This document shows, piece after piece, positions 37,431 to 47,700 of a stretch of 64,000 nt of DNA. Origin of the DNA: Gigantopelta aegis (Eukaryota; Mollusca; Gastropoda; Neomphalida; Peltospiridae); NCBI RefSeq assembly GCF_016097555.1, contig NC_054702.1, forward strand, positions 66,522,478-66,586,477, written 5' to 3'. The notes below the pieces were generated by a model, which was given only the letters and a program-made list of their open reading frames with translations, had not been told where the DNA came from and searched no databases. The position numbers and the translations under genes are program-made. Numbering within the stretch: the first letter of the stretch is position 1; each line of letters begins with the position of its first letter.

Positions 37431-37614
37431 GGGTTTGTTTGTTTTCGTTTTGTTTTGTTTGATTGTTTGGTAAACGGAACAATCAACGCTCGGAGTAACT
37501 AACAAATTGTGATAGTGTAAGGGGGATAACTACAAAAACAGAGTTATATACTCTATAAGCGAGTTACCTTCCGCTTTATCTTAAACTGGCGATTTCACGC
37601 ATACAAACATAATA

Positions 37615-38027
37615 CAGTGGCGGATCCGGAGGGGGTGGGGGGGGGGGGGGGTGAATAGGGTGGCTAACCACCCCTCCCTTCCTGGGCAATTTTTGTTTTT
37701 TTTATGTTTATTCCAAACATATACCGTTCAAAGTTTTTTTCAGGAAGATGCAAATAAAACCATTCCGTTAGCGAAAATAATATGCATCTGGGTGTACAAC
37801 TGAACAGAGTATGGCTTACATCGATAAGAACACCATTAAATCGTTTTCGATATAATATTTTGTTGTGAATCAGGAAAAGGGCAACAAATTTATCAACTTT
37901 ATGAAATTATTAAATTAGGAATTAGATCCTCAGAAATCAGTGAAATAAGGCTCTAAAATGTCCACAATGCCGGTTCACTCCATCCCAATCCAGCCACCCC
38001 CTTTATTATTTTCTAGATCCGCCACTG
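37615..38027. mobile_element. MITE, 'cagtggcggatcc' ends, TA duplication
   Basis: The left end 'cagtggcggatccgg' and right end 'tctagatccgccactg' are inverted copies flanked by TA on both sides. It is 413 bases, with a G-run next to the left end. The TA target suggests Tc1/mariner-type transposition (inference). Confidence 0.82.
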
Positions 38028-38692
38028 TAATAAGTTACAATTTTAAAAAATGTAAACCCCTCCCCCCGCCTCCCCCTCCCAAAAAAAACCCACAACAAAA
38101 AACAAACACAACAACAACAAAACATTACAGTAAACCTATCATTTTTCTATGTAATAATTTATATGATTTCTTAAGAATCGGCGGCGGGAGGAACTAAACC
38201 AATTTAGTTTATCTCTTCAAAAGACTAAACTGGGATAGTGTAAGGGGGATAACTACTAATTATATACTTTATAAGGGTTGCAGTGAGTGATAAGGATTCA
38301 GGGCGATAGCTTCCCTTAAACAGCAAGGCCCTACAGTATTAAGTTCTTTTCATGGCCTTCTTTCACCTAATAATAAAAACTAAATTGTTGATACATGTAT
38401 ATTGATATTCACTGCATGCAACAATATTTTTGGAAGCTACATCAAAACAATACCGGGTACTGTTGTATAAAAACCCCCAAAACAAAACAAAAACTCACAC
38501 TAAAACCCTGACAACCACCCTTGCTGAAGCAACATCAGGCACCATGATATATATGGTATTAATGATAATATGTAATTACCAATTTTATAATGTGAGAAAT
38601 GTTCAAGCTGGATAACCGCTTATACCTTTTTCATAATATAACCATCACACATCTGTATATGTGATTTCAATAGGAGCTGAATGTAACTACCG

Positions 38693-38965
38693 GCCTCGGT
38701 GGCGTAGTGGTTAAGCCATCGGACTACTAGCTGGTAGGTACAGGGTTTGAACCCCGGTACTGGCTCCAACCCAGAGCGAGTTCTTAAAGGCTCAGTGAGT
38801 AGGTGTAAGGCCACTACATCCTCTTCTCTCTCACTAACCACTAGCCAACTAACAACTAACCCACTGTCCTGGATAGACAGCCCAGATAGCAGAGGTGTAT
38901 GCCTAGGACAGCGTGCTAGAACCTTAATTGGATATAAGCACGAAGACAAGTTGAAATGAAATGAA
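38693..38965 (+). repeat. SINE, family B, full length
   Basis: Near-identical to 171-441: the head is 'ggcgtagtggttaagccatc' and 'acagggtttgaaccccgg', and the tail is 'gttgaaatgaaatg'. Confidence 0.88.
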
Positions 38966-39200
38966 TGTAACTAATTTTCAAACATAAATCCAGAGGAAAT
39001 GTACAAAATAAACGAAGAGTAATTAAAAGGATGATCCTGAGTTAGTGCATTGTAAAACCAGGCGTATGCCCAGCAAGTTTAGCAGGGGATGGGGAGTGGG
39101 TCTAGGCTGTGATGACTGGAGTTTATAGATGAGTCGATTCATCCATATCCGAAAAATATATTTAAAAAAAGAAATTTGCTTGAGCAGGGAGAGGTATCAA

Positions 39201-39660
39201 CCCTCAAAACTCCCCCTCCTCTGCATGTGCCTCAAGTTGGAATATCAAACCTCAAAACCCTCCCCCTGCACATGTGCCTCAAGTTGGAATATCAACCCTC
39301 AAAACCCTCCCCCTGCACATGTGCCTCAAGTTGGGATATCAACCATCAAAACCCTCCCCCTGCACATGTGCCTCAAGTTGGGATATCAACCATCAAAACC
39401 CTCCCCCTGCACCTCAAGTTGGGATATCAACCCTCAAAACCCTCCCCCTGCATGTGCCTCAAGTTGGAATATCAACCATCAAAACCCTCAAAACCCCCCC
39501 TGCATGTGCCTCAAGTTGGAATATCAACCATTAAAACCCTTCCCCTGCACATGTGCTTCAAGTTGGAATATCAACCATCAAAACCCTCCCCCTGCACATG
39601 TGCTTCAAGTTGGAATATCAACCATCAAAACCCTCCCCCTGCACATGTGCCTCAAGTCAT
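39201..39660. repeat. 47-bp minisatellite, about 9 units
   Basis: Units of the type 'tcaagttggaatatcaacc' + 'tcaaaaccctccccctgc' + 'acatgtgcc'. Some units have short internal deletions or additions. All three plus-strand frames stay open because no unit holds a stop in any frame and 47 is not a multiple of three. The 232-codon frame is thus best explained as an artefact. Confidence 0.92.
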
Positions 39661-39812
39661 TTTCGACTAATCACCAAATACAGTTTGCTCTACTTATAAA
39701 TATTAGGACGATTAGAAAAACAATGAATACACTGATAATTGATATTCTAAATAAGAAAATATATTTAATAGTAGTCGACTGTTATGAAATGTATTTCAAT
39801 AAAAAATATATA

Positions 39813-40320
39813 CAGTGGACTGTCTAAAACCAGCATCTGTCTAAACTGGATTTCTGTGTAAAGTTCTAAAGTCCCGTCCACGCCTGGTGCTTATAAAACT
39901 TTTTGAGTCTAGACTCAAGACTCTAATAAGAGTCTGAGACTAACGTCATGACAACGCCATACAAATAGTATGCATGTGACGTCATTAGAGATTGAGTCTG
40001 GACTCAACAGTTTTATAAGCATGGGCCCTGCTACTGTACGCTAATGTATTATAAATCTGTCTACACCAGGCACTCTGCTACTGTACGCCAATGTATTATA
40101 AATCTGTCTACACCAGGCACTCTGCTACTGTACGCCAATGTATTATAAATCTGTCTACACCAGGCACTCTGCTACTGTACGCTAATGTATTATAAATCTG
40201 TCTACACCAGGCACTCTGCTACTGTACGCTAATGTATTATAAATCTGTCTACACCAGGCACTCTGTTTAAACCGGCATATTTTGTCAGTCCCAAGTGAAT
40301 CCGATTTAGACAAGAGTCCA

Positions 40321-40323
<3 letters not shown>
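39813..40323. mobile_element. MITE with nested MITE and 5 x 47-bp repeat
   Basis: The outer ends 'cagtggactgtctaaa' and 'tttagacaagagtccactg' are inverted and flanked by TA. Inside lies a 132-bp palindromic element (39889-40020: 'gcttataaaac' ... 'gttttataagc'). Then come five tandem 47-bp units (40028-40262, 'ctgctactgtacg'). A (TA)n run follows at 40325-40360. Confidence 0.85.
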
Positions 40324-40363
<40 letters not shown>

Positions 40364-40372
40364 GAAATAAAA

Positions 40373-40460
40373 AGACAGTTGACTTAGTACAAATACTAGG
40401 GTGATCAAAAACACATTTAATATACAGCCACTAATATTTTATTTAAAAAAATATATTTAA
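40373..40460. repeat. Partial copy of the 2141-2486 foldback family
   Basis: 'ttagtacaaatactagggtg' and 'aatatacagccactaatatt' match the right arm of the foldback element. Confidence 0.75.
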
Positions 40461-41353
40461 TAATAATGTAATTACAGTCGTTAAAAAGTCTCTGTTGGTT
40501 GACATGGTCTTAACAATCACTGAAAACTCCGGATACTCCCTTTAACTATAGGATATTTCTATTACACACAAATACAAATAAAGAGAAAAGTGCAAGTTCC
40601 ATTTCTTTTTAATAAACAAGTACATATATGATACACAGGTTATTATATATCTATATATTTGTGACTAGCAGATGACCAAACTATCGTAAGCATTCTACAT
40701 ATAATATGAAAAGCGAAAACCTAAGTTGAGGTCTAGTATTTGCATTATTTGAGTTTGAAATATTCACTATTAAGTTAAATATAAATAGTCTTGTAGCAAT
40801 TTTTTAATTGTTTACAAGACTTTTAACAGGCTGAACAATATAATATTATTAAGTAATTTTAAATGCGTAGATGACTATTACCTTGGAACAACATCAGTTA
40901 CCATTGGTTAAATATTTGCACACAAATTACATGTACTTACTTTGCAAACAGTTAATGGAACAAGGTTTTCCTTTTCTTTTCTATCTAAGAATTGTCAGCT
41001 AATGATCACAAAGAAATTCCCTGAGGTTTTGACTGATATTGCTTGTTCACAGCCGTACCCTCTGGGGGAGGGGCAGGGGGGCAGTTGCACCCCTGATAAA
41101 AAAAAAAATCTTTTTTTTCTCTCCAGAAAATAGCATACACATCTCAAGGTTTAATTTGTATAGTGTTTCATTTGTTTATTTGTCCAGTCTTCTGTCATTA
41201 TCAAAACTGAATGCAAGTATCTTAAACAGAGTTGTCTTTCTTGATGAGAGAAAATGCTTGGTTGGAATTTAATTGTTGATCATCAGGTATACAATATAAT
41301 CAATTTGATTTAACAGATCAACTTTTGAGAATTTGAGTATAAAGATTATAAAG

Positions 41354-41394
<41 letters not shown>

Positions 41395-42412
41395 TCACAT
41401 TACTTGGTCAGGTTTTGTATGAACGTAGCAATGATTTATTTGAATTTACCTTTTCCATCATTTTCACAAATATAGGTCCTACATACATGTATTTTGCTTA
41501 ATTTAGTTTTAATACCTATTCAGTATTCATGTTCCTTACTTACACAGGTAAAACAACCAAATTCCCAGCAAACTTTACATGAATTTCACCATTTAGAGTG
41601 ATACTTTTAACATTTTCCATGACAATCAATTATGGATTTCATCAAATTAATCATCAAATCACTAGAACCCATCTATTAAAAGTTTTATAATAAATCAATC
41701 ATCAAAAACACTACTGCCAGCAAGTATTCTTAATGATGTACCAAAGTGTTACAGTCTTGATAGGCTTATATTCATACAATATATGAAGAGTTCAGGTGCA
41801 AAACGCGATATATCCATTTTTCATTTTCAGTAAAAGTGATGTTTTTAATTGGCGTATATCACATTTTTATACAAAAAACCGGGATTTACCCAATACAAAT
41901 TCGTAAGGATCAATCTTGTTTTGCGGCAAATCAGCGGGCCTACGATTAGCCCTTACAGACTTACAATAATGGCTTTAACTAAAAACCAGAAAGAAAATGG
42001 TTTATATTGCGTTTTGTGCCTGAATTCTTCATATATTTTAAAATTATTAAATATAAATAAACTGGTTATATTTTGTAGATGACTCGTGAGCATACACCTC
42101 AGTAAAAATTATGATAAATATTTAAACTTAGCTTTGGGAAGACTCCACTTCATAAATCATTAATTCATTGAGACATGTTGGCGTAATACAAGAAAGACCA
42201 ATATACATGTACAAATGTATATAACAGAAAGGCTTTTTAAAATATAGAATTATATAGCATTATCTTAAAAATCAGTTCAAAATAAAGGCATACAAATACA
42301 CCATGCAAAACTATGTAAAATATAAAAATATCAACAGAAACAAAATACTTGGCAAGACTAACACACTAATGTCATGAATTAAAAAGAATCCAGAATGGAA
42401 CAAGTAATCAGG
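40461..42412. other. AT-rich; SELENOW 3' flank and end of its 3'UTR
   Basis: It contains the repeat module at 41048-41145 and (ATT)n at 41355-41392. The SELENOW transcript should end somewhere in the part nearest 42412. I could not fix a poly(A) signal with confidence. Confidence 0.4.
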
Positions 42413-42489
42413 TTGGGCTGCCAGCAACCATCAGAAAGTGGATATGTCGGCTGACTTTCATCCAGTTTCGTCACACTCAGGACACCCAA
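42413..42489 (-). promoter_or_regulatory. SECIS element candidate of SELENOW
   Basis: Read on the minus strand: a lower stem ('ttggg' with 'cccaa'), then the 5' quartet strand GTGA (42471-42474). Helix II follows, 'gaaactggat' pairing with 'atccactttc' (nine of ten positions). The apical loop has AA near its 5' side ('gaaagtc'). The 3' quartet strand TGAT closes it (42430-42433). This is the core layout of a eukaryotic SECIS, which recruits SBP2 and the selenocysteine elongation factor so that UGA is read as selenocysteine. It lies downstream of the SELENOW stop on the same strand. Confidence 0.8.
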
Positions 42490-42513
42490 GGTGATTAATG
42501 CTCCAAGACCTGG
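42413..42513 (-). other. SELENOW: SELENOW 3'UTR exon (start; 3' end open)
   Basis: A good 3' splice site ('tctgttatttcag') on the minus strand ends at 42514, so the exon starts at 42513. The exon holds the SECIS candidate. It pairs with the donor 'aagaag|gtaatac' at 44627/44628 in the last coding exon. The 3' end of the exon is unknown and lies below 42413. Confidence 0.7.
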
Positions 42514-42531
42514 CTGAAATAACAGAACAAA

Positions 42532-42842
42532 AAGTTTGTTAAAGTTTGTTTGGTTCTAATGACAACACTAGAGAACATCGATTAATGAATCAGTGGCTAT
42601 TGTATGCCAAACATTTGGTAATTCTGACATAGTTATGAGAGGAAACCTAATACAGCTAGGGATCTTTTATATGGACTTTCCCCACAGACAGGACAGCACA
42701 TACCACAACCTTTGACCAATTGTGGTGCACTGGTTGAAACGAGAAAAGACCAATCAGCTTAATGGATCCACTGAGGTGGTTCGATCCTGCGATGCAAGCA
42801 TCTCAAGTGACCACTCTACTGACTGAACTAAATCCCGTCCTT
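42532..42842 (-). repeat. SINE, family A, with 11-bp target duplication
   Basis: It is flanked by 'aacagaacaaa' at 42521-42531 and 42843-42853. Body and head are diverged but in order ('cttttatatggactttccc', 'gtggtgcactggttgaaac'). It sits in the SELENOW 3'UTR intron, 18 bases from the SECIS exon. Confidence 0.88.
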
Positions 42843-42974
42843 AACAGAACAAATGTCGGGTTTTTTTAATAATTAAGTGGAACAAAAATTTACAACTGAA
42901 CCAAAGCCAGCCAGTGCTGGGCATGGTGACCCATCTCTCACACAATTCCTGCTAATATTACTGCTGCTGCTAAT

Positions 42975-43056
42975 TATGAATGAATGAATGAATGAATGTT
43001 TAACGACACACCCCAGCACAAAAATACACATTGGCTACTGGGTGTCATAAAAAGTT
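42975..43056 (+). repeat. SINE tail fragment with (GAAT)n
   Basis: 'gaatgaatgaatgaatg' then 'tttaacgacacaccccagca' and 'ggctactgggtgtca'. Same module as 59395-59460 and the complement of 21630-21700. Confidence 0.7.
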
Positions 43057-44124
43057 TAATACAAATTATGCATAATATTAACTTTTTAGGTTTCAGTTAA
43101 ATCAAGCGGTACTAAGATGTATCAGGGCTCGAAATACAAAGTAAAATTTTCCCTGCTGGGTTTTCTTTTAAATAGCAGGTGAAAAACCCCCCAAAAACCC
43201 GTCCTGTTAAAGGCATATTGTCACAGACCACTGATCTATTTAATGGTCTAACAAAGTATTACCTAAACAAAAATTATTTGATTTGTCCCTAAATGTACTT
43301 TATTCAACCATCTTCATAACCACCATACTCCATTTATTAATGATATTTTGTAAAAATAATTGAATTATGGCAATGGTCCATAATTCAAAAACTAAAATTG
43401 CCGACAGGGTTGACATGGATTTCACTCCATCATGGTTCAGTTAATGTGATGCGATAGCTAGATTGGGTTTCCAACAATTAATGTAATTTTTATTTATTAT
43501 CCATTTTTACAGAAATAAGGTCCTTAAATCCGTGACAGTATGCCTTTAAGACAAAAATATGGTCTGCTGGAAATATGACAGCAGACGGGAGGGTTTGGAA
43601 TAATGTGTGAACGATTAGAAGCAATATGAAATTAAAATTTAACAGAATCACGAGCTAACCAGCAGATGAGATAATTGTACATACATCTTTCTCTTCACAA
43701 AATGTACGATTTCTTTGAGGTTTTCTCAGGTGAATTTCTATTTCACATGCTAGGTCTAAAAAAATGGAAAGTTTTTGGCTTTTCGCAGGCTGCCGTTTCG
43801 AGCCCTGTACCTTTCTAACATTTTTCTGCTACCCAATGCAGTTTGTGTAAAACCTTTGTAATAGGCTTCTGGCATTATAAACATGTTACACAAAGATCAA
43901 ATAATTGCGATACGAATGAAGTGCCTGTTATATGTGCCAGTCTATGAAAAAGGGTATACAGGTGAGGAAAAATGGTAAAATATTATTTTGGAATTTTTCG
44001 AAAGCCAGTGGTCACACGAGTATGATGCCAACATATTTTGGTCCCAAAGATAAATGTGACAACTGGAATCATGAATGAGTAATTATGATAAGAGATGTTT
44101 TAAGTTTCAATGGTAATGTCACAG

Positions 44125-44350
44125 TTTGTTTTGTTTAAGTACACCACTAGAGCACATTAATTTATTAATCATCAGCTATTGCATGTCAAACATTTGGTAA
44201 TTTTGACATATAGTCTTAGAAAAAACACAGTACATTTTTTTATTAGTAGCAAGGGATCTTTTGTATACACCATCCCACAGCCTTTGATATACCAGTCGCG
44301 GTGCACTGGCTGGAATCAGAAATAGGCCAATGAGCCCACCGACGGGGTTG
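44125..44350 (-). repeat. SINE, family A, truncated (antisense)
   Basis: Second tail type ('ccactagagcacattaattt'), then 'gcaagggatcttttgtatac', then a partial head. It lies in the SELENOW 3'UTR intron. Confidence 0.82.
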
Positions 44351-44421
44351 ATAAACATGAAGGTTTCACTTCAAACAATACTGACTCAACACCTTGTATC
44401 CAACATTAATCAAACCATATA

Positions 44422-44581
44422 CAGTGAAACCTCTCAAGACCGGACCCTCTGTAAACTGGAATGCCCTCAAAAACCGGACATTTTACAGAGTCCCTTTTTA
44501 AAAACCAGGACAGAACTTAACCTCTCTAAACCGGGCATTTTTCTCGGTTCTAAGGGTGTCCAGTTTAGACGGGTTTCACTG
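44422..44581. mobile_element. 160-bp MITE, 'cagtgaaacc' ends, TA duplication
   Basis: 'cagtgaaacctctcaagacc' at the left is inverted at the right as 'agacgggtttcactg'. TA flanks both ends. The interior has repeated 'aaaccgg' motifs. Ends of this type suit a pogo-like non-autonomous element (inference). Confidence 0.85.
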
Positions 44582-44627
44582 TATCTCCTAGCCAGAAAAT
44601 ACATTGTAGGTAGGGATGGGGTATTAC

Positions 44628-44743
44628 CTTCTTTTTAACAAGATGAGTTTCAAATCACACCAGTAGCATTATTGCATAGCCTCTTCAATGGCCTTTATGA
44701 TCACTTGCAGCTTCTCTTCAGTGTCAACAAAGCCACTTCCTTT
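44628..44743 (-). other. SELENOW: SELENOW exon 5 (last coding, with UTR start)
   Basis: The 3' splice site 'tattttatttag' precedes 44743. It codes for the C-terminal helix and ends in TAA at 44671-44669. A donor follows at 44627, so about 41 nt separate the stop from the last exon junction. Confidence 0.88.
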
Positions 44744-47700
44744 CTAAATAAAATATAAAGTCTTCAGCAATTAGCACATTCTGGAGGATTAAATACACAC
44801 AAAACATAAACAGTTTAAAAACAAACAAGAACTAAGGCTAGGTTATAAAACAGTCTGCAATTACTGTAAAACAGTAAAAGTTGTAAATCTCTTGTTTTAA
44901 ACCCCCCCAACTAAACAGTAATTGAAAAACAATACAAAAGTCATGTGTTGCAAATAAAAGACGTATGTCTATTTTACCTAACAACAGAAAAGCAAGCTTT
45001 CATGTGATTAGTGCTAAATAAAATCCATCTCCCCCACACAACCTGGTCCAGTCTTCTATCATTTTAATCTAGAATTGCTATTAACGTAGCAGACTTTTGG
45101 GTGAAAAACAACTTCCATTTCACCAGTTAGATTAAGACCTGTTGAGGTAAAATATACTCTGTCAAAAAGGTGATAGGGAAAGAAGAAGTGTGTTTGATTT
45201 TACAAAATATCGGGGTTTTTTGTACAATGTTGCTGAATGACCATGTTTGTTAATGTTCCTGGAATGGGACAGCATGCCCAAATGCACCCTAAAACAAATT
45301 TAACACAGGAAATTGGTGTGAATTGGTCAGATTTTGGAGAATGCATGTGAAACTTGGGGAAAAGATTGGGGTAGTGATGGGTATTTAAAGCTGCAATGCT
45401 TGCAATGATGCCTCATTTCCATTTCGATGCAGACGAGTTACAAGATGCCAAGACTAAGCCTGCTGAATCGAAACACTGCAATAGGCCGCCTCCAGTTAGG
45501 TGAATCACAGTCAGCAGTCTCACACCACATGAATGTCCATCAGAGCACCATTTCACGTCTCTGGGACAGGTACCAGCAGTTTCAATCAACTGAAGACCGA
45601 CCCAGAAGTGGAAGACCTTGCATAACAACTGCAGCACAAGATCACTAAATCTGGGTCCTGCACTTGCGTCACCGAACTGCCACAGCAACGAACATTGCTG
45701 GACGCATACCTGGTTTGAGAAGGGTGTCTGCACAAACCATTCGGAATCGACTTCTAGAAGCTGTTTTATGGGCTAGGAGACCGTATGTTGGCCCAGTGCT
45801 GTGACGTCAACATAGACATTTACATGTTTGCTGGTGCGGGAATGTACAGGGGTGGAACTTGGGAAACTGGCGGCGAGTATGGTTCATCGGTTCAACGACG
45901 AATCACGTTTCCTTCTACAGTCACGTGATGGATGACAACGTGTTTACAGATGCCGCAATGAACGTTTTGCCAAAAACAGCGTCACCAAAGTTGACAGATT
46001 CAGTGGAAAGAGCGTCATGATGTGGGAAGCCATCTCATACACCGGCAGAAGTGAACTTATATTCGTACAAGGCAACCTGACAGCTGAACGCTACCGGGAT
46101 GAAATTCTTCGCCGTCACATGCTTCCCATTTTGGATCGACTGAAAGAACTCTTTCAGCAGGACAATGCTAGGCCACATACGGCACATGTAACAATGGATT
46201 TCTTACAGAATGAGAACATTAATTTGCTGCCATGGCCATCAAGATCGCCAGATCTCAACCCCATTGAACATCTATGAGACGAACTGGACAGATGTGTACG
46301 CCAGCATGACCCGGTGCCTCAGACGCTTCCGCAACTGTCACATGCACTGCAGAAAGAATGGGCTAGGATTCCACATGCCCGGATTCAGAGACTCATTCAG
46401 TCTATACCAAGGAGATGTCGCACAGTGATTGCTGCTGCTGGTGGTCACACAAGGTACTGATTTCAGTGCCCTCATGTGATGCTGTTTGGTGACGTCAGTC
46501 CATAGCAAGAACATTGTCACATACTCATGTCAAATTTTACTGTGATATGATCATAAATAACAAAATTATGCCACTTTGTATTAAAGGGATAATTCCATGA
46601 ATATTTTGCCTATGCGTTTCTTTTTTGACAGAGTATAATACCAACTGCACAGGTATAAATGTCTTTGAAATCCAAAGAAAGAAAAATACATCCAAACATT
46701 TTTAATTTTACCTTTAAGTAAACCACACACATATTACTGTATAATTATGCAATTTTAAAAAGTATCTGAATCTGAACTGTAATGCTTGCTGATGGCAAAG
46801 AATGGATGGAATCCAGTAAGAGATGGGTATAAAACATCCATCCATACATCCATCCATGCATCCATTTATACATACTCATCCATCCATGCATCCATTTATC
46901 CATTTATACATATACATACCCATCCATCCATTCATACATACCCATCTATCCATCCATTTATACATACATACCCATCCATACCCATTAATTTATACTTACA
47001 TACCCATCCATCCATGTATACATACATAACCATTGATTCATCTCCACCTATCCATTTATACATCCATTTATACATACCTATCCATCCATGTATACATACA
47101 TAACCATTGATTCATCTCCACCTATCCATTTATACATCCATTTATACATACCTATCCATCCATGTATACATACATAACCATTGATTCATCTCTATCCATC
47201 CATTTATACATACCTATCCATCCATGTATACATACATAACCATTGATTCATCTCTATCCATCCATTTAAACATACATATCCATCCATTTATACATACCCA
47301 TCCATCCATCCATCCATCCATTTATACATACCCATCCATCCATCCATTTATACATACCCATCCATCCATGTATACATAAATAACCATTGATTCATCTCTA
47401 TCCATCCATTTAAACATACATATTCATCCATTTATACATACCCACCCATCCATCCATCCATTTATCCATTTATACTTACATACCCATCCATCCATGTATA
47501 CATACATAACCATTGATTCATCTCCACCTATCCATTTATACATCCATTTATACATACCTATCCATCCATGTATACATACATAACCATTGATTCATCTCCA
47601 CCTATACATTTATACATCCATTTATACATACCTATCCATCCATGTATACATACATAACCATTGATTCATCTCTATCCATCCATTTATACATACCTATCCA

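Noticed and set aside
39129..39827. A 232-codon plus-strand frame
   Set aside because: It is mostly the 47-bp minisatellite, which is open in all three frames. The flanks are AT-rich and show no coding bias.
42378..42513. An open frame starting P-G-L-G-A-L in the exon after SELENOW
   Set aside because: It looked like a coding exon at first (44 codons after a good acceptor). The same bases form a SECIS with matched stem and quartet, downstream of the SELENOW stop, so 3'UTR is the better explanation.
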